Shown in pieces: positions 9,293-17,419 of a DNA stretch of 64,000 nucleotides. The DNA is taken from NCBI GenBank assembly GCA_937888775.1, contig CALAQT010000034.1:21304-85303 (forward strand). Reading direction: 5' to 3'. The position numbers and the translations under genes are program-made. The stretch comes from an uncultured Actinomycetes bacterium (GTDB taxonomy: Bacteria; Actinomycetota; Thermoleophilia; Solirubrobacterales; Solirubrobacteraceae). The notes under the pieces are model-generated. The model saw only the letters and a program-made list of their open reading frames with translations. It made no database searches and had not been told where the DNA came from. Position 1 is the first letter of the stretch. Each line of letters opens with the position of its first letter.

Positions 9293-10174
9293 TCAGCTGC
9301 CGCGCAGGCCGGGTACGAGAATGCGGGTCACTGCCACCTCAAGGAGGGCGGGGTTGAAGCGGTCGCGCTGGTCGCGCAGGTACATGATCTCGGCCCACTG
9401 GGCCCCGTCGAGCTGGGGCTTGGCCAAGAGGTCGGTGATCAGTGCGTCGATGTTGGGAAAGGCGGCGTAGACGTCGGGCTGCAGCTGACTCATGGCCGCG
9501 AGCTTGCCGTCGAGCACCTCGCGGGCGCGGGCGTAGTCGAGCTCGATCAGTCGACCGTTGCCGGGGCGGGATACGATGGCGATGTAGGCGAGGTCGGCGT
9601 AGTGCTTGACTTGGCGGTGGGCGCACCAGCCGAGGATCTTCTCCGCGAGGGTCTCGTGTGGATCCATGATCCACACAGCCGGATCGTCGTCCCAGATGGC
9701 GAGGTCGTAGGGGAGCTTGAATGGGACCTCGAGGCCGTCGACGAGCATCCCGCGAAACGACACGTCGGCCTTGAAGCTGCGGTCGTCTTCGTTGGGCATC
9801 AGCGACGTGAAGACGGGCGTAAAGCGGACCGGCGCGGACTTCCACGCGGTGCCGCCCTGGTCGTGCGGGACGAGGTCGGCGGGCGCGATCTCGAGCTCGT
9901 CGTCGCTGTAGGCGAGCTTTGTCTTCATCGCCGTGGGCGGGCTGATCGTGTCGGACGAGGTCGAGAAGTCTGCGTCGTAGACGGTAAAGCGAGGGCTGTC
10001 GAAGCACCGCAGTCCCATCGAGCCGGCGAGGACGCTGCGCGCCGAAAAGAAGTCCTGGTTCTTGAGGTTGAGGACCTCGACGACGCGGACGAGGTCGCGG
10101 ATCAGCACCGGCGCGGGGATCCCGTGCTTCTCGGCGGCCGCGGCGATTGCGCGGTCGTTCGGGTAGTCGATCAC
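9293..10174 (-). CDS. abiEii: AbiEii-type nucleotidyltransferase toxin
   Basis: 293 aa. GTG at 10174 is preferred over a GTG at 10198 because it forms the usual 4-bp GTGA overlap with the AbiEi stop. Features of the AbiEii/AbiGii family: LAGSMGLRCFDSPRFT, where GS introduces the nucleotidyltransferase active site, DADFSTS, and the C-terminal ETLAEKILGWCAHRQVKH followed by DLAYI. AbiEii toxins transfer nucleotides to targets such as tRNA and arrest growth in phage-infected or plasmid-free cells. It is paired with the antitoxin/repressor gene directly upstream. Confidence 0.85.
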   Translation of the reverse strand: MIDYPNDRAIAAAAEKHGIPAPVLIRDLVRVVEVLNLKNQDFFSARSVLAGSMGLRCFDSPRFTVYDADFSTSSDTISPPTAMKTKLAYSDDELEIAPADLVPHDQGGTAWKSAPVRFTPVFTSLMPNEDDRSFKADVSFRGMLVDGLEVPFKLPYDLAIWDDDPAVWIMDPHETLAEKILGWCAHRQVKHYADLAYIAIVSRPGNGRLIELDYARAREVLDGKLAAMSQLQPDVYAAFPNIDALITDLLAKPQLDGAQWAEIMYLRDQRDRFNPALLEVAVTRILVPGLRGS

Positions 10175-11064
10175 GGCGTCGCGGCCGCAGCGATCCACCC
10201 GCGCAGGTGATCCTCGGGGACGTTTAGCAGGACGCCGGTGTCGCGGTCTCGCGTGATCTGCTCCGGGCTCAGCTCGAAGCTGTTGCTGCGGTCAAGCGGC
10301 GTGCTGGCGCCACGGCCGCTGAGGTTCGGGAAGTTGCGCTTGGCCACCGCGTCGAGACCGAGCAGGCGCAGCAGCAGCGCGCAGCGGCGCTCCATGCTGC
10401 GCCCGCGTCGAGCGCAGATCGCGCACACCAGATCCCAATCGGCGTCGGATTGGCGTGCCCGTGCCCAGCAGCCGACGACCGTTTCCAGGCCGGCCGCGAG
10501 ATCGGGGCGCGAAAGGCTGTCGGCGAGCGCGCGCTCCATCGTGGCTCGCCAGATGAACTCCTTGGTGTCGGCAAGCGCGCGCACCCGTGTCAGCTCCCGG
10601 TCGCGATCGACCGGCCAGTTGCGTGGGCTCAGGCGAACGAGCTGCAGCGTCCCATCGGGAAGCGCGACGCTGGTCACATCGAATGTGCCGTCCTGGCGGA
10701 TGGCGGCGTAGATCGTGGTGGAGTGCAGGTCGGTCAAGCGGTAGTCGATCAGCGCGGTCAGATAGCTGATGAAGTAGTCGCCGCGGGCGCCGAGGATCAG
10801 CGCGGCGATGAGCTCGGCGGGAGCGGCCTGGGTTGCGGAGAAGGTGCCGCGGGGGGCGACGACGTAGCGGCCGCGACCGACGCGATAGAGCAGCTGGCTG
10901 TCGGCCATGCTCTCCAGCAGAGCGTTGGGATCCTTGGTCCACTGCGACAGCCAGGCGCGGTCTTCCGCGACGCTGATCGAGCGCCGGCGCGAGTCGGCGA
11001 GCGCCTCGAGCACGCGGGCCGCGATCGGGCCGGCCGCGCGCACCGCTTTGTCTCCGACATTCAT
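10171..11064 (-). CDS. abiEi: AbiEi-type antitoxin and transcriptional repressor
   Basis: 297 aa, ATG at 11064. N-terminal winged-helix-like region (residues about 15-75: SRRRSISVAEDRAWLSQW, LLYRVGRGRYVV) followed by the AbiEi C-terminal region with YFISYLTALIDYRL and a TIYAAI strand. Family members neutralise AbiEii and repress their own promoter by binding inverted repeats. Matching repeats lie immediately upstream of this gene (11065-11174), so autoregulation is likely. It overlaps the toxin gene by 4 bp. Confidence 0.8.
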   Translation of the reverse strand: MNVGDKAVRAAGPIAARVLEALADSRRRSISVAEDRAWLSQWTKDPNALLESMADSQLLYRVGRGRYVVAPRGTFSATQAAPAELIAALILGARGDYFISYLTALIDYRLTDLHSTTIYAAIRQDGTFDVTSVALPDGTLQLVRLSPRNWPVDRDRELTRVRALADTKEFIWRATMERALADSLSRPDLAAGLETVVGCWARARQSDADWDLVCAICARRGRSMERRCALLLRLLGLDAVAKRNFPNLSGRGASTPLDRSNSFELSPEQITRDRDTGVLLNVPEDHLRGWIAAAATP

Positions 11065-11174
11065 GGTGTGATCTTATCATGATTATCGACTCCAGGAGTG
11101 GATATTCATGATAGATCGTCTCCCGTGGTGTGATCTCTTAATGATTATCGGGCAGAGAGGTCGATAATCATGAT
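11065..11174 (-). promoter_or_regulatory. operator/promoter region of the abiE pair
   Basis: An AT-rich island in otherwise GC-rich DNA. A 15-bp inverted repeat is perfect: ATCATGATTATCGAC at 11076-11090 and its complement at 11160-11174. A second direct copy of the TGGTGTGATCT...ATGATTATCG block lies at about 11127-11150 (first copy 11066-11088). TCATGATA at 11107-11114 is a further half-like site. The positions just before the antitoxin start match known AbiEi autoregulation through promoter inverted repeats. The exact -35/-10 was not resolved. Confidence 0.7.
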
Positions 11175-11274
11175 CTCATCGCACCGCTCGCTTGGGCCTG
11201 AGCATCCGAGGCGGATCGTGGCGCGACCACCTCCCCACCGCCCGGTGGGCGGCGGCGGAGAGCGGGTGGGGCGT

Positions 11275-12786
11275 TCACAGAAGCGTGTGGGGCGGCGGCG
11301 GGCCGAGCGCAAGCTGGCGCACGATGCTTGCGCGCTGCCAGGGTGCGAACTCTTCACGTTTGGATGGCTCGCAGTGCTCCGTGGTCAGGTGAACGCCGGG
11401 GAGGCGCTCGACGGGGGTCGCGGCCATCGTCCGGTCGATGACAGCGACCGCGGCGGGGAACAACTGCTCGAGCAGGGCGCTCGGGTCGGCGTGGTAGCGG
11501 CCACTGAGCACCGACGTCATCCCCCAGGCGTCGCGGCCGCCCAGCCGGTCCATCCAACCGGCGAGCTGTTCTCCGTCGGTGTGCGGGAAGCTCACCATCG
11601 TTGCTTGCCGACCCACCCCGGGGGTACTGACGCTAAGCGGGGCGGGAGCCGCGGCGTGCACCGCGTTGCGCAGCCGACCGAGAACCCGAACGACGGTCGT
11701 ATTCCACCCCTCTGGCGCAAACACCTCGGCCAGAGCGGGCTCGGCGGCGACCGCCGCCTCGAGCCATGTTGGGTTCTGCCAGCCCGCGGAGAACGTGCGG
11801 TTGGCCGGCAGCTGGAGGGTCAGGTGCGCGATCCGGGCGGACACGTCGAGCCCGCCCATCAGCGTAATCAGCACGACGTCGAGGTTGGAGAGCGCAAGCT
11901 CAGCCGTGTCGTTGTGCTGGGGTTGGTTGAGGGCACGGTGTACGGCGTCGCGCGCCTCCAGCGCACGCTGCACCCGGGTGAACGCCGACTGAGAGAGATA
12001 GGCGAGGCTGGTGTCATCCCCGGCGTGCTGGCGGCACGCGGCAAACCACCGCCACCCTGCGGGGAGCAGGCTGCGGGTGGCGATCCAATAGAAGAGGCCC
12101 CGGTTCACGCTCGAGACAGCGTGGCCGTCGAGCGATCGGTAGGTATCGAAGACGCCCTGCGTGCGCAGGTAGAGCGCGACGACCGCCAGGGCGTCCTCCG
12201 GACCGGCGACGAGAACGCCCGAGGAGAGATCCCATGTGACGGCGTGCAGGTACGGCCGACTGGTGATGAACAGATCCGCGCCGGCGGCGAACGCCGCCCG
12301 GATCGCGATCGCGTCAGCTCGCCGGCGCTGCGCCGCCTGCTCGGGCGTGCCCTCGGCGTACGCCGGATTGGTCGCGTCGCTCTCAGCGGCGCGGACGTGG
12401 TCGCCGAGGAACGCCGATTGCATGATGTGCTGCCCGTCAGAGCGGACCACCGGATAGGAGAATCCGTCGTCGCTCGGGGCGTCGACCACGAGCCACCCGG
12501 GGACCGAGTCCCCGATCGGGCTGGTGTGGCGCGGGGTGCCCGCAGGTGGCCCGGCGTCCGCGTAGAGGAGCGTGGTGATGAAGTCGTGTGACAGCAGACC
12601 GACGAGCAGCCCGAGCTCGTCGTCGAGATCGTCGGTGGCCTGGTCGGCGATCTCGTGGTCGATCGCGACGATCAGCGTCCGGAGCGGGGGCCGCTCTGAG
12701 AACACCGTGTTCGGCGTCTTCACGTCGACCGACGGCCAGATCGGGTCGATCGGAAGACGGAGGTTCGAGGGACGGAAGTGGAGCAT
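11275..12786 (-). CDS. 503-aa protein of unknown function in the defence island
   Basis: ATG at 12786. I do not recognise the family. Visible features: an acidic patch after residue 45 (DQATDDLDDELG), a long central helix-rich region with DLFITSRPYLHAVTW around residue 165, GPEDALAVVALYLRTQGVF, and many conserved-looking Trp/His positions. No transmembrane segment or signal peptide. It sits between the abiE pair and a small-gene/nuclease pair and is transcribed away from the latter, so a defence role is inferred only from location. Confidence 0.6.
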   Translation of the reverse strand: MLHFRPSNLRLPIDPIWPSVDVKTPNTVFSERPPLRTLIVAIDHEIADQATDDLDDELGLLVGLLSHDFITTLLYADAGPPAGTPRHTSPIGDSVPGWLVVDAPSDDGFSYPVVRSDGQHIMQSAFLGDHVRAAESDATNPAYAEGTPEQAAQRRRADAIAIRAAFAAGADLFITSRPYLHAVTWDLSSGVLVAGPEDALAVVALYLRTQGVFDTYRSLDGHAVSSVNRGLFYWIATRSLLPAGWRWFAACRQHAGDDTSLAYLSQSAFTRVQRALEARDAVHRALNQPQHNDTAELALSNLDVVLITLMGGLDVSARIAHLTLQLPANRTFSAGWQNPTWLEAAVAAEPALAEVFAPEGWNTTVVRVLGRLRNAVHAAAPAPLSVSTPGVGRQATMVSFPHTDGEQLAGWMDRLGGRDAWGMTSVLSGRYHADPSALLEQLFPAAVAVIDRTMAATPVERLPGVHLTTEHCEPSKREEFAPWQRASIVRQLALGPPPPHTLL

Positions 12787-12878
12787 GGGAACGTGAGGCG
12801 CGGCAGCGACGGTATCCCCGGCGGCCGACGGTGGCGATCCGGCATGACGATCGCGCCCGGACGATCATGGCGCGGGCG

Positions 12879-12884
12879 TAGACT
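12879..12884 (+). promoter_or_regulatory. leaderless-type -10 element TAGACT
   Basis: TAGACT lies 6 bp before the GTG at 12891, the spacing expected when transcription starts at the start codon. No SD is present, which supports a leaderless mRNA, common in Actinobacteria. Confidence 0.5.
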
Positions 12885-12890
12885 CGCGCG

Positions 12891-13205
12891 GTGATGGCAG
12901 ACCAATGGGCTGAGCTGCTCGTCAACGCACCGGATCGGCGGACCGCCGAGACGTTCGCCGTGCGTCTCGCGGAGCTACTGCCCACGCTCGAGGTGCTGAT
13001 GGGAACCGGGCCGGACGTTCCCGTCTCGGCTCCGGCGCCCCCGCGATATGTCGTCTGGGCGCTGGTGCGCGACGTCGGCGGCACGCCCGCGCCGCGCGCG
13101 GCCACGCGCGCGGCGGTGGACAGGGCTTTGACCGAACTCGATGTCACGCTCGACGCCGGACCGGCGGCCGAGGCGCTCGACATGACCGTCGTCTTCCTTG
13201 CCTGA
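12891..13205 (+). CDS. small protein upstream of a broken nuclease, possible immunity partner
   Basis: 104 aa, start GTG 12891 (or ATG 12894) directly downstream of a TAGACT -10. The protein has no recognised domain; it is alpha/beta with a final hydrophobic strand DMTVVFLA and no membrane segment. It precedes by about 50 bp a Tox-REase-7-type nuclease gene, an arrangement in which a small neighbour may be an immunity or antitoxin protein. That pairing is inference. Confidence 0.5.
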   Translation: MMADQWAELLVNAPDRRTAETFAVRLAELLPTLEVLMGTGPDVPVSAPAPPRYVVWALVRDVGGTPAPRAATRAAVDRALTELDVTLDAGPAAEALDMTVVFLA

Positions 13206-13254
13206 GCCCCAGCGGCCGTCGGTCGGGTGTGGCGCAGTGCGGGACGATCCAGCC

Positions 13255-13828
13255 ATGGACGATCGTGAATCGCTCGAACCGTGGCTACGCGATGCCGTCC
13301 GCGCCGAGCTGAGCGGGCTGCGCGAGGTGTTCACCGGGGACGTCGCGTCATTGGACGCAGCCGACGGGGCAGCGCGAGCTGCGGCGGCGCACAGCGCCCT
13401 GGCCGCGATTCGCCGGCGCGATGCGGGCCGAGTCGGGCGTCTCGGGGAACGGATCGCGCGGGTTCGCTCGGGCAAGCCGCGCGTGCCGTCGTTGAGCGGC
13501 TCGGCGCGCTACCGCATCCCCTGACATCCTCACCGACACTGAGCTGCTCGAGGTCAAGAACGTCGCCCGGCTCCGCCTGACCGCCCAGCTTCGCGACTTC
13601 CTGGCCTACGCCGAGAGCACCGGGAGGACATTCATACTGTTGACCCGCTTCGATACCGTGCTGGCACCCGATCTCCAGCGCCTGGTCGACGACGGTCGGA
13701 TCGTCCACCGGCACTTCCCCGGGCTGCTCTCGGCAAATGGGCGGGCGTTCCTGCGGCGGCTGATCGAGTCGACGCTGGAGCTGGGCACCGCCGCTGAGGC
13801 CACTTCGACAGTCGAGCCCCAAGGCTGA
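13255..13828 (+). pseudogene. Tox-REase-7-like nuclease, frameshifted
   Basis: Starting at ATG 13255 the frame runs to SGSARYRIP and stops at 13524. In the next frame the protein continues at once with DILTDTELLEVKNV, then LRLTAQLRDFLAYAES and a LAPDLQRLVDDG segment to the stop at 13828. Removing one C from the CCCC run near 13519-13522 restores a single ~190-aa protein with the restriction-fold pattern (Asp, then ExK in LLEVKNV) of the Tox-REase-7 toxins found in polymorphic toxin and mobile-element loci. The N-terminal ~75 residues are helical and unassigned. A real indel, a sequencing error or programmed slippage cannot be told apart here. Confidence 0.65.
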
Positions 13829-14655
13829 TCCGCCGCCGACGGGAGAGGGCAGCCGGCCACCGGTGCCTAAGGCCGGCGCCTGCGCGCATTGGACACTCGT
13901 CGCTTGGTCGCGTGCCATCCGCGTGTCCGGCAACGGCGGCGGCGACGACGACGCCGCCGCCAGCATGGCGATGGCGACCATCACCAGCACCAGCACCAGC
14001 ACGGCACCAGCGGCGCGACGATCACCGTCACCAGCATGCCGATGGCGATGGCGACCATCACCACTGCCAGCACGGCACCGGAGCGATGATCACCATCACC
14101 ACCACGAGGACCAGTAGCAGTTCCACCACCAGCGCACGGTCGGCGGCACGATCATCATCGCCGCCATCCGCAGCATGATCATGGCGGCCATGACGCTGGT
14201 GATGATCATGACGACGAGGCGATGATGACGACGACCGCGACGACGAGCACCACGACGAGCAGGACCGCGAACACAACGGCGAGCGCCACGACGAACACGA
14301 GGGCGAGGTGCGCGAGGGCAACGTCGGCATCGACGTCGACGGCGCGTCGACGTCCGCGAGGGACATGAACTGGTTGCCGAGCGCATCGTGACGCGGAGGG
14401 ATGACCTGCTCGGTCTCGCCAGCGACCGCGTTCCTCCGGTCTGGAGGATTACGGTCCAGTCGTGGCGGTGGCTGCGAAGGACCTGGTCGTTGCCGACCTG
14501 GTGCGCGCGTGAATCCGGCGACGGTCAGGCGGTCAACGAACAGAGAAGGCGGTTGCCGGGCCACCTCACGCGCTCGATCTCCGTCGGCGGCGCGCATGTC
14601 CATCCGGACACGTCGGGGAGATCCGGTGTCCCGCCGCCGAGCTACCGTGTTCGAC
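13829..14655 (+). repeat. low-complexity GAC/CAC/ATG tract with internal duplication
   Basis: Between about 13940 and 14340 the + strand is built from GAC, CAC, ACC, ATG and GCG triplets. A 21-bp block occurs exactly at 13966-13986 and 14043-14063 (77-bp period), inside a longer imperfect duplication. Read on the - strand one frame (about 14330 down to 14206) gives a continuous run of Val/Leu/Ala/Ile long enough for a membrane helix; on the + strand other frames give His- or Asp-rich runs. No frame has an SD and convincing start, so I call no gene. A decayed membrane-protein gene or replication-slippage DNA are both possible. Confidence 0.5.
14643..14648 (+). promoter_or_regulatory. leaderless-type -10 element TACCGT
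   Basis: TACCGT ends 7 bp before GTG 14656 and no SD precedes that start, the same layout as at 12879. It supports starting the Mrr-like gene at 14656 rather than at any upstream in-frame codon. Confidence 0.4.
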
Positions 14656-15498
14656 GTGAGCGGGACGACGCCGCCGGAATGGCGGAGCTATCAGGAGTTG
14701 ACCGAGGAGCTGATGCGGCGGCTGGGCGCCGCGGACGGGATCACGACGCTACGGCTCGAGCGTGAGGTCCCCGTGAGCGGACGGGCCAACGACAACTGCA
14801 TCGATGTGCTCTGGGAGGTTGAGGGCGTGTCCGGCGAGCGGGTGCGGCTGCTGTTCGAGTGCCGCTCTTACAAGCGGCGGATCAACCAGCAGGCGCTACA
14901 CAGCTGGCGCAGCATCGTCGACGACGTGTCTGAGCCGGGCGTCGAGACCATCGGCGTGATGGTGACCACCACTGGCTACCAGAGCGGCGCCCAGCGGGTG
15001 GCCGACACGTACGGGATCGTCATCCTCGAGCTGCGCGCCCCGACCGAGCGCGATCTGGCGAACCGGTGGCGGTCGGCTCGGATCGAACTCGTGTCTCGGA
15101 TGCCGCAGGTGACGGGCCTGACGGTCAGTGCGACCGAGCAGCTCGGGCCGGACGCGAGCGTGAACGGCGCGCTCGGTGAATTCGTCTTGGATTTCGAGGA
15201 CGGGACGAGCGAGCTGCTCATGGATCACCTGTTGCGCGGCGAGCTGGCCTCGATCGAGGAGCCGCCGACCAAGCCGCATCCGGTGACGCGCACGTTCCCG
15301 TCCCCAGTGCTGCTCAGACGCCTCGAGGAGCCAGTCGCTCGTGTGATTGAGATCGCAGCCACCGTGTCCGAGGCGCAGGCGGAGCCGGTGGTTATCGAGA
15401 CGCCGAGGGCGCGGGTCGCCTGGATGCTGGCCAACACCCTGACCGGCAGTCGCATCTGGTTCGCCGAGGACGGGGGGATCTGGTCCACGCCCGACTGA
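14656..15498 (+). CDS. Mrr-like restriction-endonuclease-fold protein
   Basis: 280 aa from GTG 14656 (leaderless layout; the frame is open further upstream but that part looks noncoding). Residues about 10-130 show the Mrr/type IV restriction core: NCIDVLWEV (Asp50), LLFECRSYKRRINQQAL (Glu68), IGVMVTTTGYQSGAQRVA and GIVILEL. The usual catalytic E-x-K reads E-C-R here, so Lys is replaced by Arg70 unless Lys73 substitutes. Mrr-family nucleases cut modified DNA. The C-terminal 150 residues are unassigned. Its position in the island suggests defence. Confidence 0.65.
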   Translation: MSGTTPPEWRSYQELTEELMRRLGAADGITTLRLEREVPVSGRANDNCIDVLWEVEGVSGERVRLLFECRSYKRRINQQALHSWRSIVDDVSEPGVETIGVMVTTTGYQSGAQRVADTYGIVILELRAPTERDLANRWRSARIELVSRMPQVTGLTVSATEQLGPDASVNGALGEFVLDFEDGTSELLMDHLLRGELASIEEPPTKPHPVTRTFPSPVLLRRLEEPVARVIEIAATVSEAQAEPVVIETPRARVAWMLANTLTGSRIWFAEDGGIWSTPD

Positions 15499-15509
15499 TA
15501 CCCGGGGAG

Positions 15510-15538
15510 CCCGGCGCCCTCTTCGGGGGCGCGCCGGG
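15510..15538 (+). terminator. GC-rich hairpin after the Mrr-like gene
   Basis: An 8-bp perfect stem (15510-15517 with 15531-15538), extended by G/C pairs towards the loop, begins 12 bp after the stop. There is no U-run, so it would be an I-shaped actinobacterial terminator or only an RNA hairpin. Confidence 0.45.
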
Positions 15539-15548
15539 AGCAGCACGC

Positions 15549-16210
15549 TCAGCTCATGCGCGTGGAGCGGGGCTGCGGCGTGGACGCCGGACGACTCCCG
15601 CGGCGTGTCGACGACCCGCGCCAAGACGAGCTGCGCGGGGCGTCGCGAGGGCGATCTCGTCGACACGGACGGCAAAGCCCATGTTGATCAGCGGCCTCGG
15701 TGCCATGTTCCTTCCCGGCGGTGCTCCCCCGGGTCAGACAGTAGGTACCGCTCCGTGCCAAGCAACAGCCTCGGCCCGCGCGACTTGGACGCCGATCGGC
15801 ACAAACGCTTTGTTCTCCGAGCTCCGCGCTCGGCCCGCGAGCGCTTCGGCGACCCACGCTTGCGATCGCCCGGTCGTCGAGACCTCCTTTGATGTTCGGA
15901 GGTGCCTGCCCGCGCGCGGGCAGGCGGTTCCCCTTTGCGCGGAGTGGGGTATGCCCTTCGCTCTCCCTCGACCCGTCGGTGGGGAGACGAGTGGCGAAGT
16001 CGGTCGTTTGGCGAGGCCGGTGGGGCGAGAAGCGCGATTGACGGCGTTTCGCATGGTGTCCTCCCACCAAGGGGAGCGAACGGCATAGCCCACTGCGCGG
16101 AAAGGAGGCCCGCCCCGCATAGCCAGGGAGACGCCCGAGCTGGACGAGTTCGGAGCGTATCGTCCGGCGCTCGCACAGTCGAGATGATCTCCTCGATGTC
16201 GATGCCCTGG
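15549..16210 (+). other. 660-bp noncoding region rich in secondary structure
   Basis: No frame on either strand looks like a gene. The DNA holds a 22-bp perfect palindrome at 15904-15925, a CCTCC/GGAGG hairpin just before it (15886-15903), and a pair of 38-bp inverted arms at 15931-15968 and 16069-16106 with about seven mismatches enclosing about 100 bp. The nested symmetry suggests a structured RNA, a MITE-like element or a replication/transfer site. Confidence 0.5.
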
Positions 16211-16220
16211 AGACTGGCGG

Positions 16221-17198
16221 TTACGGCGTCGTGCTGCCGCGGCGCCAGGGGCGCAGCGCGAGCGAGAACCCGCCGACTGACGTGAGCATCGATCCGGCGA
16301 GCTTCACAGCCCGATGGGCCTCGTCCTCAGCGATCGGCCGCAGTTCGTGCGCCCAGCGGTTGCGCGCTCTCCTCACTGCATTTAGCTCGGTGTACAGCTC
16401 GTCGCTGAGTTCCTTCGCGATCGAGAGCGTCTCCGTAACGACACCGGCCGTCCAGTCGCGCTCCTGCAGCTTCTTGATACGCGCTTTGCTAGCCCCCTGC
16501 CGTTCTATGTACTTGACCCAGTGAGCGTTGAGCATCTGCTCCGAAAGCGACCACGCAATGATCAGGGCGAGCCCATACTCCTCGTCCTCGGCGGCCTTGG
16601 CCGCGCGCAGCAGGAGGGCGGCGGTTCGCGCCCCGTCGATGGCGCGCGAGCCGAGGAGCTCGTCGAGGAGCCCCGACGCAACATCGAGCGTCGCCCGTTC
16701 CACGATCAACATTCGTGCTTTCTCGTCGTCGAGCGCTGCGCCGCCCAGCGCCGCGGACACGAGCGCGGTCAGCGGCCTTTCGTCGAAGAAAAAGACCGTG
16801 CCGTCGGGCAGGCCGATGTCGGTGACGTGCACGACCTCTGCCGGCGTGATGACCTGCGCCCGGTGGCCCATTTTCTGCTCGGCCAGTAGGGCCGTGTGGA
16901 GGCACGCGAGGAACGCATTACCGACGGCGACGCGACGCTCGTCCATCTCGACGATCGCGTCGATGTCGTTGTCTCTGACGGCCTCGGCCTTCGACGTCTC
17001 GTGCCAGCCGCTGAAGTCGATGAGCACCAGGCCCTCGCGGGTCACTGAGATCTCCAGGCCAATCTGGAGGCGCGACCGCCAGATGGACTCGGTGAGCGCC
17101 TCCTTCGTTCGCTCCGCGGGCTCGTCGCCGCACCAAAGAGGCGGGTGCAGCAGGAACGCGAAGCCGGCGTAGCCTCTCGTCTCTTCGGAGTCCGGCAT
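16221..17198 (-). CDS. HEPN-like protein of the defence island
   Basis: 325 aa from ATG 17198, selected because a TACGCT -10 lies 8 bp upstream (leaderless) and the upstream frame has no SD. The N-terminal two thirds is alpha/beta and unassigned (LVLIDFSGWHE, TVFFFDERPL). The C-terminal 120 residues are all helical and end with VRRARNRWAHELRP, which carries the R-x4-H pattern (RNRWAH) of HEPN ribonucleases used in toxin and abortive-infection systems. No membrane segment. An RNase defence role is inferred; the N-terminal part would be the sensor. Confidence 0.5.
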   Translation of the reverse strand: MPDSEETRGYAGFAFLLHPPLWCGDEPAERTKEALTESIWRSRLQIGLEISVTREGLVLIDFSGWHETSKAEAVRDNDIDAIVEMDERRVAVGNAFLACLHTALLAEQKMGHRAQVITPAEVVHVTDIGLPDGTVFFFDERPLTALVSAALGGAALDDEKARMLIVERATLDVASGLLDELLGSRAIDGARTAALLLRAAKAAEDEEYGLALIIAWSLSEQMLNAHWVKYIERQGASKARIKKLQERDWTAGVVTETLSIAKELSDELYTELNAVRRARNRWAHELRPIAEDEAHRAVKLAGSMLTSVGGFSLALRPWRRGSTTP

Positions 17199-17206
17199 CG
17201 GACCCG

Positions 17207-17212
17207 AGCGTA
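17207..17212 (-). promoter_or_regulatory. leaderless-type -10 element TACGCT
   Basis: On the - strand TACGCT ends 8 bp before ATG 17198 with no SD between, the third gene in this island with such a layout. Confidence 0.4.
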
Positions 17213-17419
17213 CCGCGAGGTGGAGTCTGCCCTCCCGCGAGATGGCCTCCCGGGCGCCCACCCCGACGTGCCCCGTGGCGCAGGCGGGAACCGTCGGGCA
17301 CGCTACTCCGCGCCGCGGCTCCCGCTCACGCGGGCGAGCGAGCGTCCGAGCAAAGGCCGCGCTCATGCTCCCTCGCACCCGGTTCTGACCGGACACTCGT
17401 TTAGACCGAGGAGGTCAGC

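Noticed and set aside
8735..9470. Open frames between the conjugation operon and abiEii
   Set aside because: No start signals or recognisable protein pattern; part overlaps the abiEii 3' end in antisense.
11170..12591. Long + strand frame opposite the 503-aa gene
   Set aside because: It mirrors the - strand gene codon structure, a common antisense shadow in high-GC DNA.
13889..14178. His-rich + strand frames with HHQHQHQHG-like runs
   Set aside because: They arise from the CAC/GAC triplet bias; no SD, no stable start, and the same DNA gives equally long frames on the other strand.
15549..16176. Overlapping open frames of 130-170 codons on both strands
   Set aside because: All are Arg/Pro/Ser-rich high-GC artefacts; none has a start context, and the region is dominated by palindromes.
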